From assembly GCF_027579695.1 (NCBI RefSeq), contig NC_083571.1, positions 37,061,943-37,125,942 of the forward strand: 64,000 nt of DNA. Reading direction: 5' to 3'. This stretch comes from Neoarius graeffei. Taxonomy: Eukaryota > Chordata > Actinopteri > Siluriformes > Ariidae. This document shows positions 32,241 to 42,135 of this stretch, piece after piece. The position numbers and the translations under genes are program-made. The number at the start of each line of letters is the position of its first letter. Position 1 is the stretch's first letter. The notes below the pieces were generated by a model. That model searched no databases and was not told the origin of the DNA. It saw only the letters and a list, made by a program, of their open reading frames with translations.

Positions 32241-32758
32241 AGCTTCACCTTCTTCCACTTCTCTGTCCACCCTTTCTCTCTCTGCCCGTTCTAACTCCAT
32301 CTGGCGAATTTCTTCATCTGTATATTCGGGTTCATAAAGATATCCCTTTGGCTGCGAGATGAAGTCATTGTTTTCAACGTCGCTGTCATAGTCAGACATG
32401 TTGTCGCTAACTTTGCTAGCAGTAAACAATGAATGAAACAGCCGTGGCTGTCACCTGGCGGCAGCGCGCAGTGATAAGAAGGGAGAGAAAATAGTGCCAA
32501 GCGATTGCGAGGTCTGACTTTTTATTTGGCAACGGTTTTGTGATGCAAATATATCACTCTTTTGAACACATACTGTTTTGAGAAGAAAAACGTTTTACTT
32601 TCGTGACCCCAACAAACTTGCCGGACTACTTTTGTCTGGACCAAAACTAGACAAGAACTGAACTCACAGGATGCTGTCGGGGTTAAGTCAGTGTATTTGC
32701 ACGACACTGTTGACAGGGATGCCATACAGATTCATGTCAAAAATCCCGAACTATTGCT
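32241..32758. repeat. Long terminal inverted repeat, right arm
   Basis: Inverted copy of the left 518 bp, carrying a second start of the ballast gene (MSDYDSDVENNDFIS at 32400 downward). It ends abruptly after VEEGEA and passes directly into transposase sequence. Confidence 0.9.
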
Positions 32759-32762
32759 TTAA

Positions 32763-33144
32763 ACGGCTGGAGTGCCAAATATCAACGGGTGATCTGCGCG
32801 TTGGCATCCTTCATGCGGTGGAGCCACTGCAGGGGCGTGTGGTCCAAACAGAGGGTGAAAGGGCACCCCAGCAGATAGTAGCGGAGGGCAAGGACCGCCT
32901 ACTTGATGGCGAGGCACTCCTTTTCGATTGTGTTGTACCTGCCCTCATGCACCGACAGCTTCTGGCTGATGTACAGCACTGGAAGGTCCTCCCCCTCCAC
33001 CTCCTGGGACAGAACAGCCCCCAGCCCTCTGTCTGATGCATCTGTCTGCAAAATAAAGGGGAAAGAAAAGTCAGGGGAATGTAACAGTGGCCCCCCACAC
33101 AGTGCAGCCTTTACCTCAGAGAAAGCCTGCTGGCATTGCTCCAT
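32763..33144 (-). pseudogene. Gypsy RNase H, part before the Kolobok-like insertion
   Basis: CQQAFSEVKAALCGGPLLHS, FILQTDASDRGLGAVLSQEV (catalytic Asp), LPVLYISQKLSVHEGRYNTI and EKECLAIK (catalytic Glu). It continues to 32763, where the TTAA-flanked element begins. The remaining codons (FKFEVVHRLGAQMVMEDFLS) lie at 28959-29053. Confidence 0.85.
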
Positions 33145-33147
33145 CCA

Positions 33148-33624
33148 CTAGACTGGATCTGGTGCTCCCTTTTTAGTGAGATCGGTCAGCGGGCTGGTGA
33201 CGTCCGAATAATTAGGTATAAACCTATGATAGTAGCCAGCCAGCCCCAGGAACTGTCTCACCCCCTTTTTGGTCTTGGGCCTCGGGCAGGCCGGAATCGC
33301 TGCTGTCTTATTAATTTGGGGATGCACCTGCCCATTGCCCAAGTGGAAACCCAGATACCATACTTCTACCTGCCCAATTGCACACTTCTTTGGGTTGGCT
33401 GTGTGACCCGCTCGCCTCAGCGACCTAAGGATGGCCCTTAGGTGTTCCAAGTGCCGCAGCCAGTCATTACTGTAAATAATAATGTCGTCCAAGTAGGCGG
33501 CTGTGTAGGTGGCGTGGGGCCAGAGGACCCTATCCATAAGCCGCTGGAACATAGCAGGCGCCCCAAACAGCCCAAAAGGAAGTGTGATGAACTGGTATAA
33601 GCCAAACGATGTGGAAAAGGCCAT
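33148..33624 (-). pseudogene. Gypsy reverse transcriptase, catalytic part
   Basis: Same frame as the preceding segment after one stop. Contains FSTSFGLYQFITLPFGLFGA, AAYLDDIIIYSNDW (catalytic YLDD), KKCAIGQVEVWYLGFHLGNG and RQFLGLAGYYHRFIPNYSDV. A second nonsense codon follows PDPV at the boundary to RNase H. Confidence 0.9.
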
Positions 33625-33630
33625 TTTCTC

Positions 33631-34938
33631 TCAGGATAGCAGAGTCAAGGGGATCTGCCAATATCCCTTTGTCAAATCCAGTGTTGAATAAAAACAAGCC
33701 GTGCCTAGTTGATCGAGCAACTCGTCAATACGAGGCATTGGGTACGCGTCAAATTTAGACACTGCGTTGACTTTTCTATAGTCCACACAGAACCGGACCG
33801 ACCCGTCGGTCTTGGGAGCCAAGACCACCGGGCTGCTCCTGTCGCTGTGGGACTCCTCGACGATGCCCATTTCAAGCATGGCCTCGAGTTCTTCCTGAAC
33901 CACCTTTTTTTTGTGTTTGGGCAGTCTGTAAGGGTGGCTGTGCACTACTATCCCCGGGGGTGTCTCAATGTGGTGTTCTATGAGGTGGGTGCGGCCGGGC
34001 AGTGGCGAGAAGACGTCAGAAAATTCTGTTTGCAACTGGGCGACCTCTGTGAGCTGGTTCGGGGAGAGGTGGTCTCCACAGGGGACCGGTGTGGTGGGCG
34101 ATGTCAATTTCCTTTTTTGAACCTCCAGGGCCAGCTCCGCCTTCTCCGGAACCACCGACACCAACGCCACGGGGACCTCCTCGTTCCAAAGTTTTAGGAG
34201 ATTGAGGTGGTAAATCTGTAACTCCCCACCCCTGTCCGTTCGCCTCACCTCATAATTGATGTCCCTGACTCGTTGTGTGACCTCAAAGGGTCCTTGCCAC
34301 CTGGCGATCAATTTGGAGCTCGACGTGGGCAACAACACAAGTACTTTATCTCCCGGTGTGAATTCCCTAAGGCGCGTGCCCCTGTCGTACAGACGGACTT
34401 GACATTCTTGGGCCTGCCGCAAATTTTCCAGGGTTAGGTGCATGAGGGTGTGGAGTTTGGAGCGCAGGTCAATAAAGTATTGAATTTCGTTTTTACTGGT
34501 TGAAGGTCTCTCCTCCCAATTTTCCCGTAGCACATCCAGAATGCCATGCGGCTTACGCCCATATAATAATTCGAACGGGGAGAACCCCGTGGAGGCTTGC
34601 GGGACCTCTCGCACTGCGTATAACAGGGGCTCAAGCCATTTATCCCAGTTGCGTGCATCTTCACTTACAAATTTTCTAATTATGTTTTTGAGGGTGCGAT
34701 TGAACCGTTTGACTAAGCCATCCATTTGTGGGTGATAAACACTGGTGCGGATAGGCTGAATTCCCAGTAACCCATACAGTTTGTGCAGTGTGTGTGACAT
34801 AAACATAGTGCCTTGATCAGTCAGAATCTCCTTGGGGATTCCAACCCGAGAGATGATGTAGAAGAGTGCTTCTGCAATACTACGTGCTGAGATATTGCGA
34901 AGCGGCACTGCTTCTGGATATCGCGTTGCATAGTCCAC
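33631..34938 (-). pseudogene. Gypsy integrase core and start of reverse transcriptase
   Basis: MDYATRYPEAVPLRN, EILTDQGTMFMSHTLHKL and SVYHPQMDGLVKRFNRTLKN give the integrase D,D-35-E core. An integrase C-terminal segment follows (LREFTPGDKVLVLLPTSSSK, ARWQGPFEVTQRV). The reverse transcriptase then begins in the same frame: SHPYRLPKHKKKVVQEELEA, MGIVEESHSDRSSPVVLAPK, FCVDYRKVNAVSKFDAYPMP, FYSTLDLTKGYWQIPL. A nonsense codon ends it. The continuous frame proves integrase and RT are joined in this order. Confidence 0.9.
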
Positions 34939-35024
34939 CAGAACTAAAATAAAGCAATATCCTCATGTTGACCGACCTAATGGCCCGACGAGATCCATCC
35001 CAATTCTTTCGAACGGGGTCTCAA

Positions 35025-35717
35025 TTAATGGCAGAGGGTGCAAAGGCGCTTTTTGGAATTGACTAACTGGCATTTGCGGCACGCCGTACACCACCTATGG
35101 GCATCGCCGTGAATCCCTGGGCAAGAGAACCAGGCCATTATTCGGGCTAGTGTCTTATCCTGCCCCAAGTGTCCAGCCATGGGATTAAAGTGACCCACCT
35201 GGAATATAAATTCCCAGCGGCTGTTTGGGATTAAAAGCTGTGTTATTTGTTCCTTAGTCTGAGTGTCCTGCGTCACTTGGTATAATCTATCTTTAATAAT
35301 GGAAAAATAGGGGAAGGAGAGGGTGGCGTTTGGCTGGAGAGTTTGACCATCGATTACTCTCACTTGGTCAAAAGCATGCCGCAGAGTCTCATCTCGCGAC
35401 TGCTCTAACGGGAAATCCGTGAGGGAATCCCCGAGAGAGGGAGGAGGAGCCTGCTGCTCCTCACTCTGACGCGGTGATGACATAGACGGCTCTGTGACAG
35501 CTGCTCCCACCAATGCCACTCCAGGACCTCCCCCCGCTGAACTATGGCAGACCCCACTCTTCACTAAATGCGTCATTAATTCCCGAAATCCTGGCCAATC
35601 AGTCCCCAAAATTATCGAGTGGGTAAGGCAAGGATTAATCGCCGCCTTTACTCTAAATTTTTCCCCTCGAAATAGAATGTGGACTGACACTAAAGGTGAA
35701 CATCCCCGTGCACACAC
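35025..35717 (-). pseudogene. Gypsy protease end and integrase zinc-binding domain
   Basis: HSIILGTDWPGFRELM ends the protease. A Ser-rich linker leads to YQVTQDTQTKEQITQLLIPN and then the HHCC domain: HFNPMAGHLGQDKTLARI followed by WCTACRKCQLVNSKK. A frameshift just after NSKK separates it from the catalytic core. It precedes the reverse transcriptase, the reverse of the usual Gypsy order. Confidence 0.85.
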
Positions 35718-35936
35718 AACACCTTCACCAACTGTGCTCTTCCCAATGCCTCGTCTTGCACCAGGCTTTGGTGGATTGAGGTCTGATTACAGCCGGAGTC
35801 CACCAAAGCCTGATACGTATCCCCTTGGATACTCACCGGTATGCGATACGCTCCAGCCCGATTGAGGGCAGTCCCTGGCGCATTGGGGATCCAGACCACC
35901 GCGCCCACCTCCATCGCCAAGCACTGATGCTGGAGG
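35690..35936 (-). pseudogene. Gypsy protease region
   Basis: Encodes VGAVVWIPNAPG, YRIPVSIQGDTYQALVDSGC and NQTSIHQSLVQ. The Asp-Ser-Gly triad is the retropepsin active site. It lies directly downstream of the gag zinc knuckle on the other side of the hAT insertion. A frame change separates it from the downstream ILGTDWPGF stretch. Confidence 0.75.
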
Positions 35937-36191
35937 CATACCTGTTAACTTTGAGGTTTGAAAAAAAGGGATATTTCCCAGATTTTTAACTCAAAATAAG
36001 GGAAAATTTCGGAAAGTCGAACTTTCCGAAAATTTCGGAAAGTCAGTAATCGAACTGACTTTTCTTCACAAAATTAAATTCGTCCTGCCATTTGGGCAAG
36101 TAGCGGCAATACACCTTTTTTGGTTTTGCCTCGCTCCTTTCTTTATTCATGTCTCTAGTCTCGCCGTCTACTGAAACTCACTCCCTGAGGA

Positions 36192-37203
36192 CAGTGCTTG
36201 AAGTGGAAAAAAAGAAGTGCAGGAACCCTGATTTTCTGACAATGCCATCCCGGTCATTCAAATAAGTTCAAATGAAGTTCAAATTTTTTAATTGAAAACT
36301 TCACAGTTTTTGTATTGCCTTCACACATTTTGCAAAACTTGGCTCATAAGGACAATGCGCTACTCTTTTCATCTGTTGTTGTGCTACAGTATTTGTTGTT
36401 TGAACAGATGTTTTCACAATGACTCTGAAATATTATTTTTGAACGAAGTGTCTTAGTTTGTAGACAGCTGGAGTAAAAACAAATCAGAACTAAGAACCAC
36501 AACCATATTGTCAAGTTGTGGATGATTTTCCCCAGTTTTGTGCCCCAACTTCAAAAGAGCTTTGGTCACACAAGGAACACTCAGTTTTCCCCCTTTTTTT
36601 TTTTTTAATTGAAGTTCAAAGGTGATGAAGGGGTTGATTAGGGCTTGATTAGGTTGATAACCTTAAGAACAACAGAAAAACATTGCATCATTTTAAGTTT
36701 AAACTAATAAAAACAAGTCATCACAACATTAATTTAAGTTTCAAAAATAAAAAAATGAGTAATTAGTGCACGTATTACACTAAAAGAAAAGCAAAAGAAG
36801 GTTTAACACCTTTAAGTTTACTAATCACATACATAAACACCTTTAAGTTTAACTAAGTTCACTAATCACCAAACCGCTCTCACGGTGCGCTCACTGGATG
36901 CGACCCAGCGCACGGAAAGGACGCAGCCAATAACAAGAAGGCGCTGCTCAACGCGCTGCGCACAGCTCGCGCTGATTTTTTGGTGAAGCGTGATAAAGGC
37001 TGTACAGCTTGTCGAAGATCTTAAAGTTGTTCATGCCATTGATCTGCTTTAAAACATCCCCAACTGCTAATTCAAGCCTGTGGTTGAGGCAGTGCCAGAC
37101 AAACAAATGGGGAAACTTCGCACAAAACTGCGCTGCCACTCCGGTGAAAATAAAGAAGTGCAGGAACGCAGTTCCGGTGCGTTCCGGCCCACTTCAAGCC
37201 CTG
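36192..37203. mobile_element. hAT-type element (inner), nested
   Basis: Ends CAGTGCTTGAAGTGG and (reverse complement) CAGGGCTTGAAGTGG. Perfect 8 bp target duplication CCTGAGGA (36184-36191 and 37204-37211). Carries a short transposase remnant on the minus strand. Confidence 0.93.
36948..37139 (-). pseudogene. hAT transposase fragment (KIAA1586-like)
   Basis: Encodes FPHLFVWHCLNHRLELAVGD, then FKIFDKLYSLYHASPKNQRE. The WHCLNHRLELAVGD motif is found in hAT-derived transposases of the KIAA1586/ZBED-like group. Only about 60 residues remain. Confidence 0.7.
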
Positions 37204-37562
37204 CCTGAGGAAAGAATTACGACCATCTTTTAGTTTTGTGAGAAGTTCCGAGCAGTGACCTTGGTCAGACTAGCGCTATGGTTCTGACAGTCTTCTTCAC
37301 AGACATGCAATTAAAATCAATGTGTAATTACTAGACTGCCACCTGCTGTACTGGAGAGGGCGGGGACGTGAATTCATGGCCCGACTTCCTGCTGTAAACT
37401 CCTGTCAGAGGCGCGTCATGAATTCTGGACCTACCGACTTTTTTATATTGTGAAAATACCGGGATATTTTCGGGAAAAAAAAAAACGGGAAGACAGCGGG
37501 AAATAAGTCAAAATAAGGGATTTCCCGGGAAAAACGGGAGGGTTGACAGGTATGGCTGGAGG

Positions 37563-38500
37563 TGCCCTGGTTCCCCGCAGTGCCAGCATACTGGCCCAGG
37601 CTCTTTCCCTGCACCGGTGTTCCAGAGATCACTCACCTGAGGGGGGGAAGACACAGACAAGGAAGTAGGAAATGGTAGGACACCGCGGGTGTGGTGGGCC
37701 GGCTGGGGTGGAGCCGGCCCCTGCCTCTGCGGTGGGGGAATGGGGAGAGGGCAAGGAGCAGAGGGAGAAAGAGAAGAGACGGGAGAAGGGGAGACACGCT
37801 GTCCTGCTGTCGGAACGGCTGCCATATGGTCCTCCGCCAGCTCGATGGCCTGATCCAGCGACGCCGGATGATGGCACTGGACCCTCTCTGCTGTTCCTTC
37901 CGGAAGTCGGGCGATGAATTGTTCCAGCACCACCAGATCAATGATTCCCTCGACGTCGCGGTTGTCGGCCCTCAGCCACCGCCGGCAGGCGTCCCGGAGT
38001 TGCTGGTCAAACGCGAACAGCCGGCCGACCTCCTCCAGGTGTAGCGCGTGGAAGCGCTGCCGTTGCTGTTCCAGGGTGCGACCAACACATTGGAGGACGG
38101 CCCTGCGGAGGTCCGCATAGACCAGCTGGCTGTCGGCGGGGACCTGTAGCGCGGCCAGCTGTGCCTCGCCTGTTAGCAGGGGGAGGAGGCGAGCTGTGTG
38201 CTGTTCCACCAGCCAACCCCACGCCTCTGCTGCCTGCTCAAAAAGAGAGTGGAAGGCTTCGGGGTCATCATGCGGACCCATCTTCATTAGGGTGAGGTGG
38301 GGAGGGTCCGCAGCAGTGCTGATTGGGGCCCCTGCCGACACGAGCAGGTGCCGGAACGCCTGGCGATCTTCCTGTTGCGCCAGCACCAGGGCTTCGAACC
38401 GTTGTTCCTGCTCCTTCCGGAGGGCGATCACCGCCTGGTGCTGGCTCTGTTGGGCCGTGGCGAGGGCATGGACCAGGTCCTTGAAGGGGGAGGAATCCAT
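37563..38500 (-). pseudogene. Gypsy gag with SCAN-like capsid, split at the zinc knuckle
   Basis: Starts MDSSPFKDLVHALA at 38500. Residues 1-60 are Gln/Arg-rich helix. The capsid region (about 70-215) has the pattern of the SCAN domain: DDPEAFHSLFEQAAEAWGW, LLTGEAQLAAL, LEQFIARLPEGTAERVQ, DQAIELAEDHM. A Pro/Ser-rich linker follows, then CWHCGEPGHLQ. The nested hAT insertion falls inside this CX2CX4HX4C knuckle, so the last Cys is on the other side of the insertion. SCAN domains of vertebrate zinc-finger proteins are thought to derive from such Gmr1-like capsids. Confidence 0.85.
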
Positions 38501-38524
38501 GTGGCCGTTCCCTTCTGCACTCCG

Positions 38525-38542
38525 TCCCGGGTTTCGGCACCA
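38525..38542 (-). promoter_or_regulatory. Primer-binding site of the Gypsy element
   Basis: Minus strand TGGTGCCGAAACCCGGGA, starting two bases inside the 5' LTR. TGG pairs with a tRNA 3' CCA. The matching tRNA species is not assigned. Confidence 0.7.
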
Positions 38543-38543
38543 C

Positions 38544-38849
38544 TACAGTATCTGACCAGGTGGGTGGAGCACAGAAGCACGGCAGGCCAGAACTGAGTTC
38601 TCAAAACTCTTTTTATTCTAAGCTTTTCAACTTTTCCCAATCTCCCAGCCACACATGCACACACACAAGTCTTCTGGTTGGGGAGAGAGCTCCCTTTCTC
38701 TGCTCTCTCTCTCCTTTTAAAGGGCGCGGTCACTGGGGAAGACACACAAACACAGGTTAATTCCCATCAGGTGCAATGACTCCACCACTTACCTTCCCTG
38801 ACTCTGCCCTCCATTCACAGACCGATGCTTGGCCACGCCCAGTCTAACA
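38544..38849 (-). repeat. 5' LTR of the Gmr1-like element
   Basis: 306 bp matching the left LTR. The terminal TG of the left copy reads TA here, and the right edge is CTAACA. The bases next to the two LTRs (GTCTA and TATAA) do not give an obvious target duplication. Confidence 0.92.
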
Positions 38850-39568
38850 TATAAAAAGAGAGAAAGAAGTGTTCCTGTTTCTAGAGATGGAGTTCAGGGT
38901 CTGTGTGTGAATCATCTCGGAGAGAGAGAGAGAAGTTTATTGGCCATTCGGGGGGGAAAAAGACGGACTAAAGATGCACGTTTTTGTGAACAACAGCACC
39001 GAGCACTGCGATTGGGTGAGTCTGAGTTCTGGAGATGTGGAGCTCTGACTGTTTGGTGTTTGGTGACGCTTGGCCACGCCCAGTCTAACATAGAAAAAGA
39101 GAGAAAGAAGTATTCCTGTTCCCGTTTCTAGAGGTGGAGTTCAGGGTCTGTGTGTGAACCATCTCGGAGAGATGGAGAGAGAGAGAGAGAGAGAAGGAGG
39201 GAGGGAGGAGGAGGAGGAGAGAGAGAGAGAGAGGGAGGGAGAGAGAGAGAGAGAGGGAGGGAGGGAGAGAGAGAGAGAGAGAGGGAGGGAGAGAGAGAGA
39301 GAGGGAGGGAGGGAGAGAGAGAGAGAGAGAGGGAGGGGGAGAGAGAGAGAGGGAGGGAGGGGGAGAGAGAGAGAGAGAGGGAGGGAGGGGGAGAGAGAGA
39401 GAGAGAGGGAGGGAGAGAGAAAGACGGAGAGAGAGAAGTTTATTGGCCATTCAGGGGGAAAAAAGACGGACTGAAGATGCACGTTTTTGTGAACGACAGC
39501 ACCGAGCACTGCGATTGGGTGAGTCTGAGTTCTGGAGATGTGGAGCTCTGACTGTTTGGTGTTTGGTG
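38827..39568. repeat. Tandem duplication spanning the outer edge of the Gypsy LTR
   Basis: 38827-39065 and 39068-39568 share the same order: GCTTGGCCACGCCCAGTCTA (LTR edge), AGAGAGAAAGAAGT, GAAGTTTATTGGCCATTC, GGACTGTTTGGTG-type end. The second unit is longer because of a (GA)n/(GGGA)n expansion. The unit contains 23 bp of LTR, so the duplication happened after the Gypsy insertion. Confidence 0.85.
39174..39435. repeat. (GA)n/(GGGA)n microsatellite
   Basis: About 260 bp of GAGAGA interspersed with GGGAGG on the plus strand. It makes long spurious RERERE and SLSLPPSL frames. Confidence 0.97.
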
Positions 39569-40142
39569 CTCTCTAGAGAGCAGATCAGATCCACAGAATG
39601 CGCAGGAACCCAGAGAGCTAAAGGGGTGTGTTTTTACTGTAAATGCAGTTGGTGTGTGTGTGTGTGCTGGATGTGGTGGAGTGGTGATGTGATGCATTTA
39701 CATTTCACACCCTGGGATAGTAAAAGTTTAAACTTCACACACGAACTCTGGTTTGATTTGGGCACATGAACTTTCAGAGTCTTCTTCATCATGGAGGCAG
39801 AGCTCCAGGTTCCTGTTCCAGACAGAGGTTTCAGTTTCTAGTGTCGGGAAAAGTTTTGGGAATACTCCGATCCAGAAATCTAAATCTTTTTCTATAGAAA
39901 CTTAAAAAAAAGTTTGAACTATGACATTAAACTAAACCAGGGGTTTCATTCCAGCTGTTCCCGGAAAGGGTGTGTCCTTTATGATGTCCTCACAGCTTTG
40001 TGCCATGCTTAAACATGCATACACTTGCAGAAATCCCTAGTGGTAGAAATGTGTAATTGCATCGCAGGTAAACTGATTATGAGGAGCTCCATGAAACAGC
40101 ATCAGAATCTCTGAGAGACATTTCAGCTCTCATGATCAATGT
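39569..40142. other. No recognisable feature
   Basis: Spacer with a short GT repeat at 39650-39666. No gene recognised. Confidence 0.4.
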
Positions 40143-40345
40143 CACAGTGGAGCAGTGAGTCATGCTGCAGTCTCACAGCTCCAGGGTTTGATCTCGGGCT
40201 TGCATTCCTGTCTGTCTGGAGGTTCACATGCTCTCCACATGTTTCCTCTTGGTTCTCCGGTTTCCGCCAAGCTCCCAGAAACATGCCAGAAAATGGCATG
40301 AGTGCATGCTAGGCCACTGTCTCGTCTCATCTCATCTCATCTCAT
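40143..40345 (+). repeat. Degenerate SINE-like copy of a second type
   Basis: Contains CTGCAGTCTCACAGCTCCAG, GGTTTGATCTCGG (B-box-like), TTCACATGCTCTCCACATG and CTCCGGTTTCCGCC in SINE order. The sequence is closer to another abundant fish tRNA-SINE than to the family seen elsewhere in the window. Ends in a CTCATCTCAT repeat. Confidence 0.45.
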
Positions 40346-40574
40346 TTCCATATTACACCAGGTATTCTTGGGACGGAATTCCCATAATATCTATTGTACA
40401 GCAAGTACTTTATTAAATACTTCTATCAGTTATATCAGTAAATTAAATATATTTATCATAGATACATTTATTTCATGCCTTTTTTATCTCTGCTTTTTAT
40501 TTCGGTTCATAAACATAAAATCATTGGTATATTTTTTGTTTATTTTAAGAGGATCGGTTTCAAAAAGAAGTAAT

Positions 40575-40939
40575 CTCATCTCATTACAGTATTTCTAGCC
40601 GCTTTATCCTGTTCTACAGGGTCGCAGGCAAGCTGGAGCCTATCCCAGCTGACTACGGGCAAAAGGCGGGGTACACCCTGGACAAGTCGCCAGGTCATCA
40701 CAGGGCTGACACATAGACACAGACAACCATTCACACCTACGGTCAATTTAGAGCCACCAGTTAACCTAACCTGCATGTCTTTGGACTGTGGGGGAAACCG
40801 GAGCACCCGGAGGAAACCCACGCGGACACGGGGAGAACATGCAAACTCTGCATAGAAAGGCCCTCGCCGGCCACGGGGCTCGAACCCGGACCTTCTTGCT
40901 GTGAGGCGACAGTGCTAACCACTACACCACCGTGCCGCC
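40575..40939 (-). mobile_element. tRNA-headed SINE, full length (copy 8)
   Basis: Minus-strand copy with perfect 13 bp target duplication AAAAAGAAGTAAT (40562-40574 and 40940-40952). Confidence 0.96.
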
Positions 40940-41439
40940 AAAAAGAAGTAATGATGCTGAAAATGTAAATCACCACGTTTCTCAGCTCAGAATGAAACAT
41001 TAAAGTCCGAGGTTTTGTTAAATCCTGTCTCACCATCATGTCACTCCTTCATCATGGGATTAAACACAAGAGTTTAAATTCATGTGTTGAACTTTCTGAG
41101 CTGAATCCTGGTGTAGGACGGAGCTGGTTGTAAAGTTTCACTTCTGTTTCTGCCTCTCATCCTCTTTTCATCTACAAACGTTCCAGGTTTTTGTGTTAAA
41201 TTCTGTAACACTGGATTTTTCTGTTACTAAATAAAGCAATGTGAGAAAATGTGGCAGTAGTTTATAATTAGAAAAAATTCTCAAAAACATTTTATAGCTG
41301 TATGTATTGAGGTGAGGAAAAAAGACAAAAGACTGATGATGACAGAATTTAATATGTATCCGGAACCGAGCTTTCGGCGAAATCTGAATTTTGGTTTCAT
41401 AAATAAAAAGGTTTGTTTCACTCAGTTCGATTCCAGTCC

Positions 41440-41809
41440 CGGGGCGGCACGGTGGTGTAGTGGTTAGCACTGCTGCCTCACAGCAAGAAGGTTCTGGGTT
41501 CGAGCCCCGTGGCCGACGAGGGCCTTTCTGTGCGGAGTTTGCATGTTCTCCCCGTGTCCGCGTGGGTTTCCTCCAGGTGCTCCGGTTTCCCCCACAGTCC
41601 AAAGACATGCAGGTTAGGTTAACTGGTGACTCTAAATTGACCGTAGGTGTGAATTTAAGTGTGAATGGTTGTCTGTGTCTATGTGTCAGCCCTGTGATGA
41701 CCTGGTGACTTGTCCAGGGTGTACCCCGCCTTTCGCCCGTAGTCAGCTGGGATAGGCTCCAGCTTGCCTGCGACCCTGTAGAACAGGATAAAGCGGCTAG
41801 AGAGGATGA
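41440..41809 (+). mobile_element. tRNA-headed SINE, full length (copy 9)
   Basis: Plus-strand copy with target duplication GATTCCAGT (41428-41436 and 41810-41818). Confidence 0.94.
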
Positions 41810-42135
41810 GATTCCAGTGATCTCAGTGATCTCCAGTCCAGGTTTCACATGTTGGACTAAAAGAACAAACACTGAAGGAACATTTTGAGTATGTGGTGTT
41901 AGTGAGTCTGAGAGATTTTGTTTTATAATTGTATTAGTTTTACACTCCTGAGTATGAGATCACTCACCTTCTCTCCAACACTCTTCTTGCAGCTAAGTGA
42001 AAATGTTTCATCAGACATTGTGTGAGTATCCACTTCAACATACATATATGTGTATATATAGTGTGTACATAGTGTATATACAGTGGCATGCAAAAGTTTG
42101 GGCACCCTTACTGAAAATGTCTGTTACTGTGAATA

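Larger units (their letters stand above)
29058..32758. mobile_element. Kolobok-like TTAA transposon carrying a P2X7 ballast-domain gene
   Basis: 3.7 kb bounded by TTAA (29054-29057 and 32759-32762), with ends AGGGATAGTTCAGGATTTTT and AGCAATAGTTCGGGATTTTT as inverted repeats. It contains a complete two-exon gene on the plus strand (29417-30741). Convergent to it are the last two exons of a Kolobok-type transposase on the minus strand (30914-31955). The inverted repeats extend for 518 bp and include most of the first exon of the plus-strand gene. The 5' part of the transposase gene is missing, so the copy is not autonomous. Confidence 0.8.
35937..37554. mobile_element. hAT-type element (outer) in the Gypsy gag gene
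   Basis: Starts CATACCTGTTAAC and ends with the inverted counterpart GTTGACAGGTATG. The 8 bp target duplication GCTGGAGG is perfect (35929-35936 and 37555-37562). The ends are rich in GGGAAA/CCCG-type runs. An 8 bp duplication is diagnostic of hAT-like elements. It lies in the codons of the gag zinc knuckle and carries another hAT element inside. Confidence 0.9.
28651..38849 (-). mobile_element. Gmr1-like Gypsy LTR retrotransposon, interrupted
   Basis: Minus-strand element bounded by two near-identical ~307 bp LTRs. Its 5' side is on the right. Order on the minus strand: 5' LTR, primer-binding site, gag, protease, integrase, reverse transcriptase, RNase H, 3' LTR. Integrase upstream of reverse transcriptase is the hallmark of Gmr1-like Gypsy elements of fish. 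It is interrupted by a Kolobok-like element (29058-32758) in the RNase H region and by nested hAT elements (35937-37554) in gag. Nonsense codons and a frameshift inactivate pol. Confidence 0.9.

Noticed and set aside
37672..38120. Plus-strand frames over the Gypsy gag region
   Set aside because: GC-rich antisense shadows of gag.
39085..39551. Long open frames rich in SLSLPPSL or RERERE on both strands
   Set aside because: They are translations of the (GA)n/(GGGA)n microsatellite.
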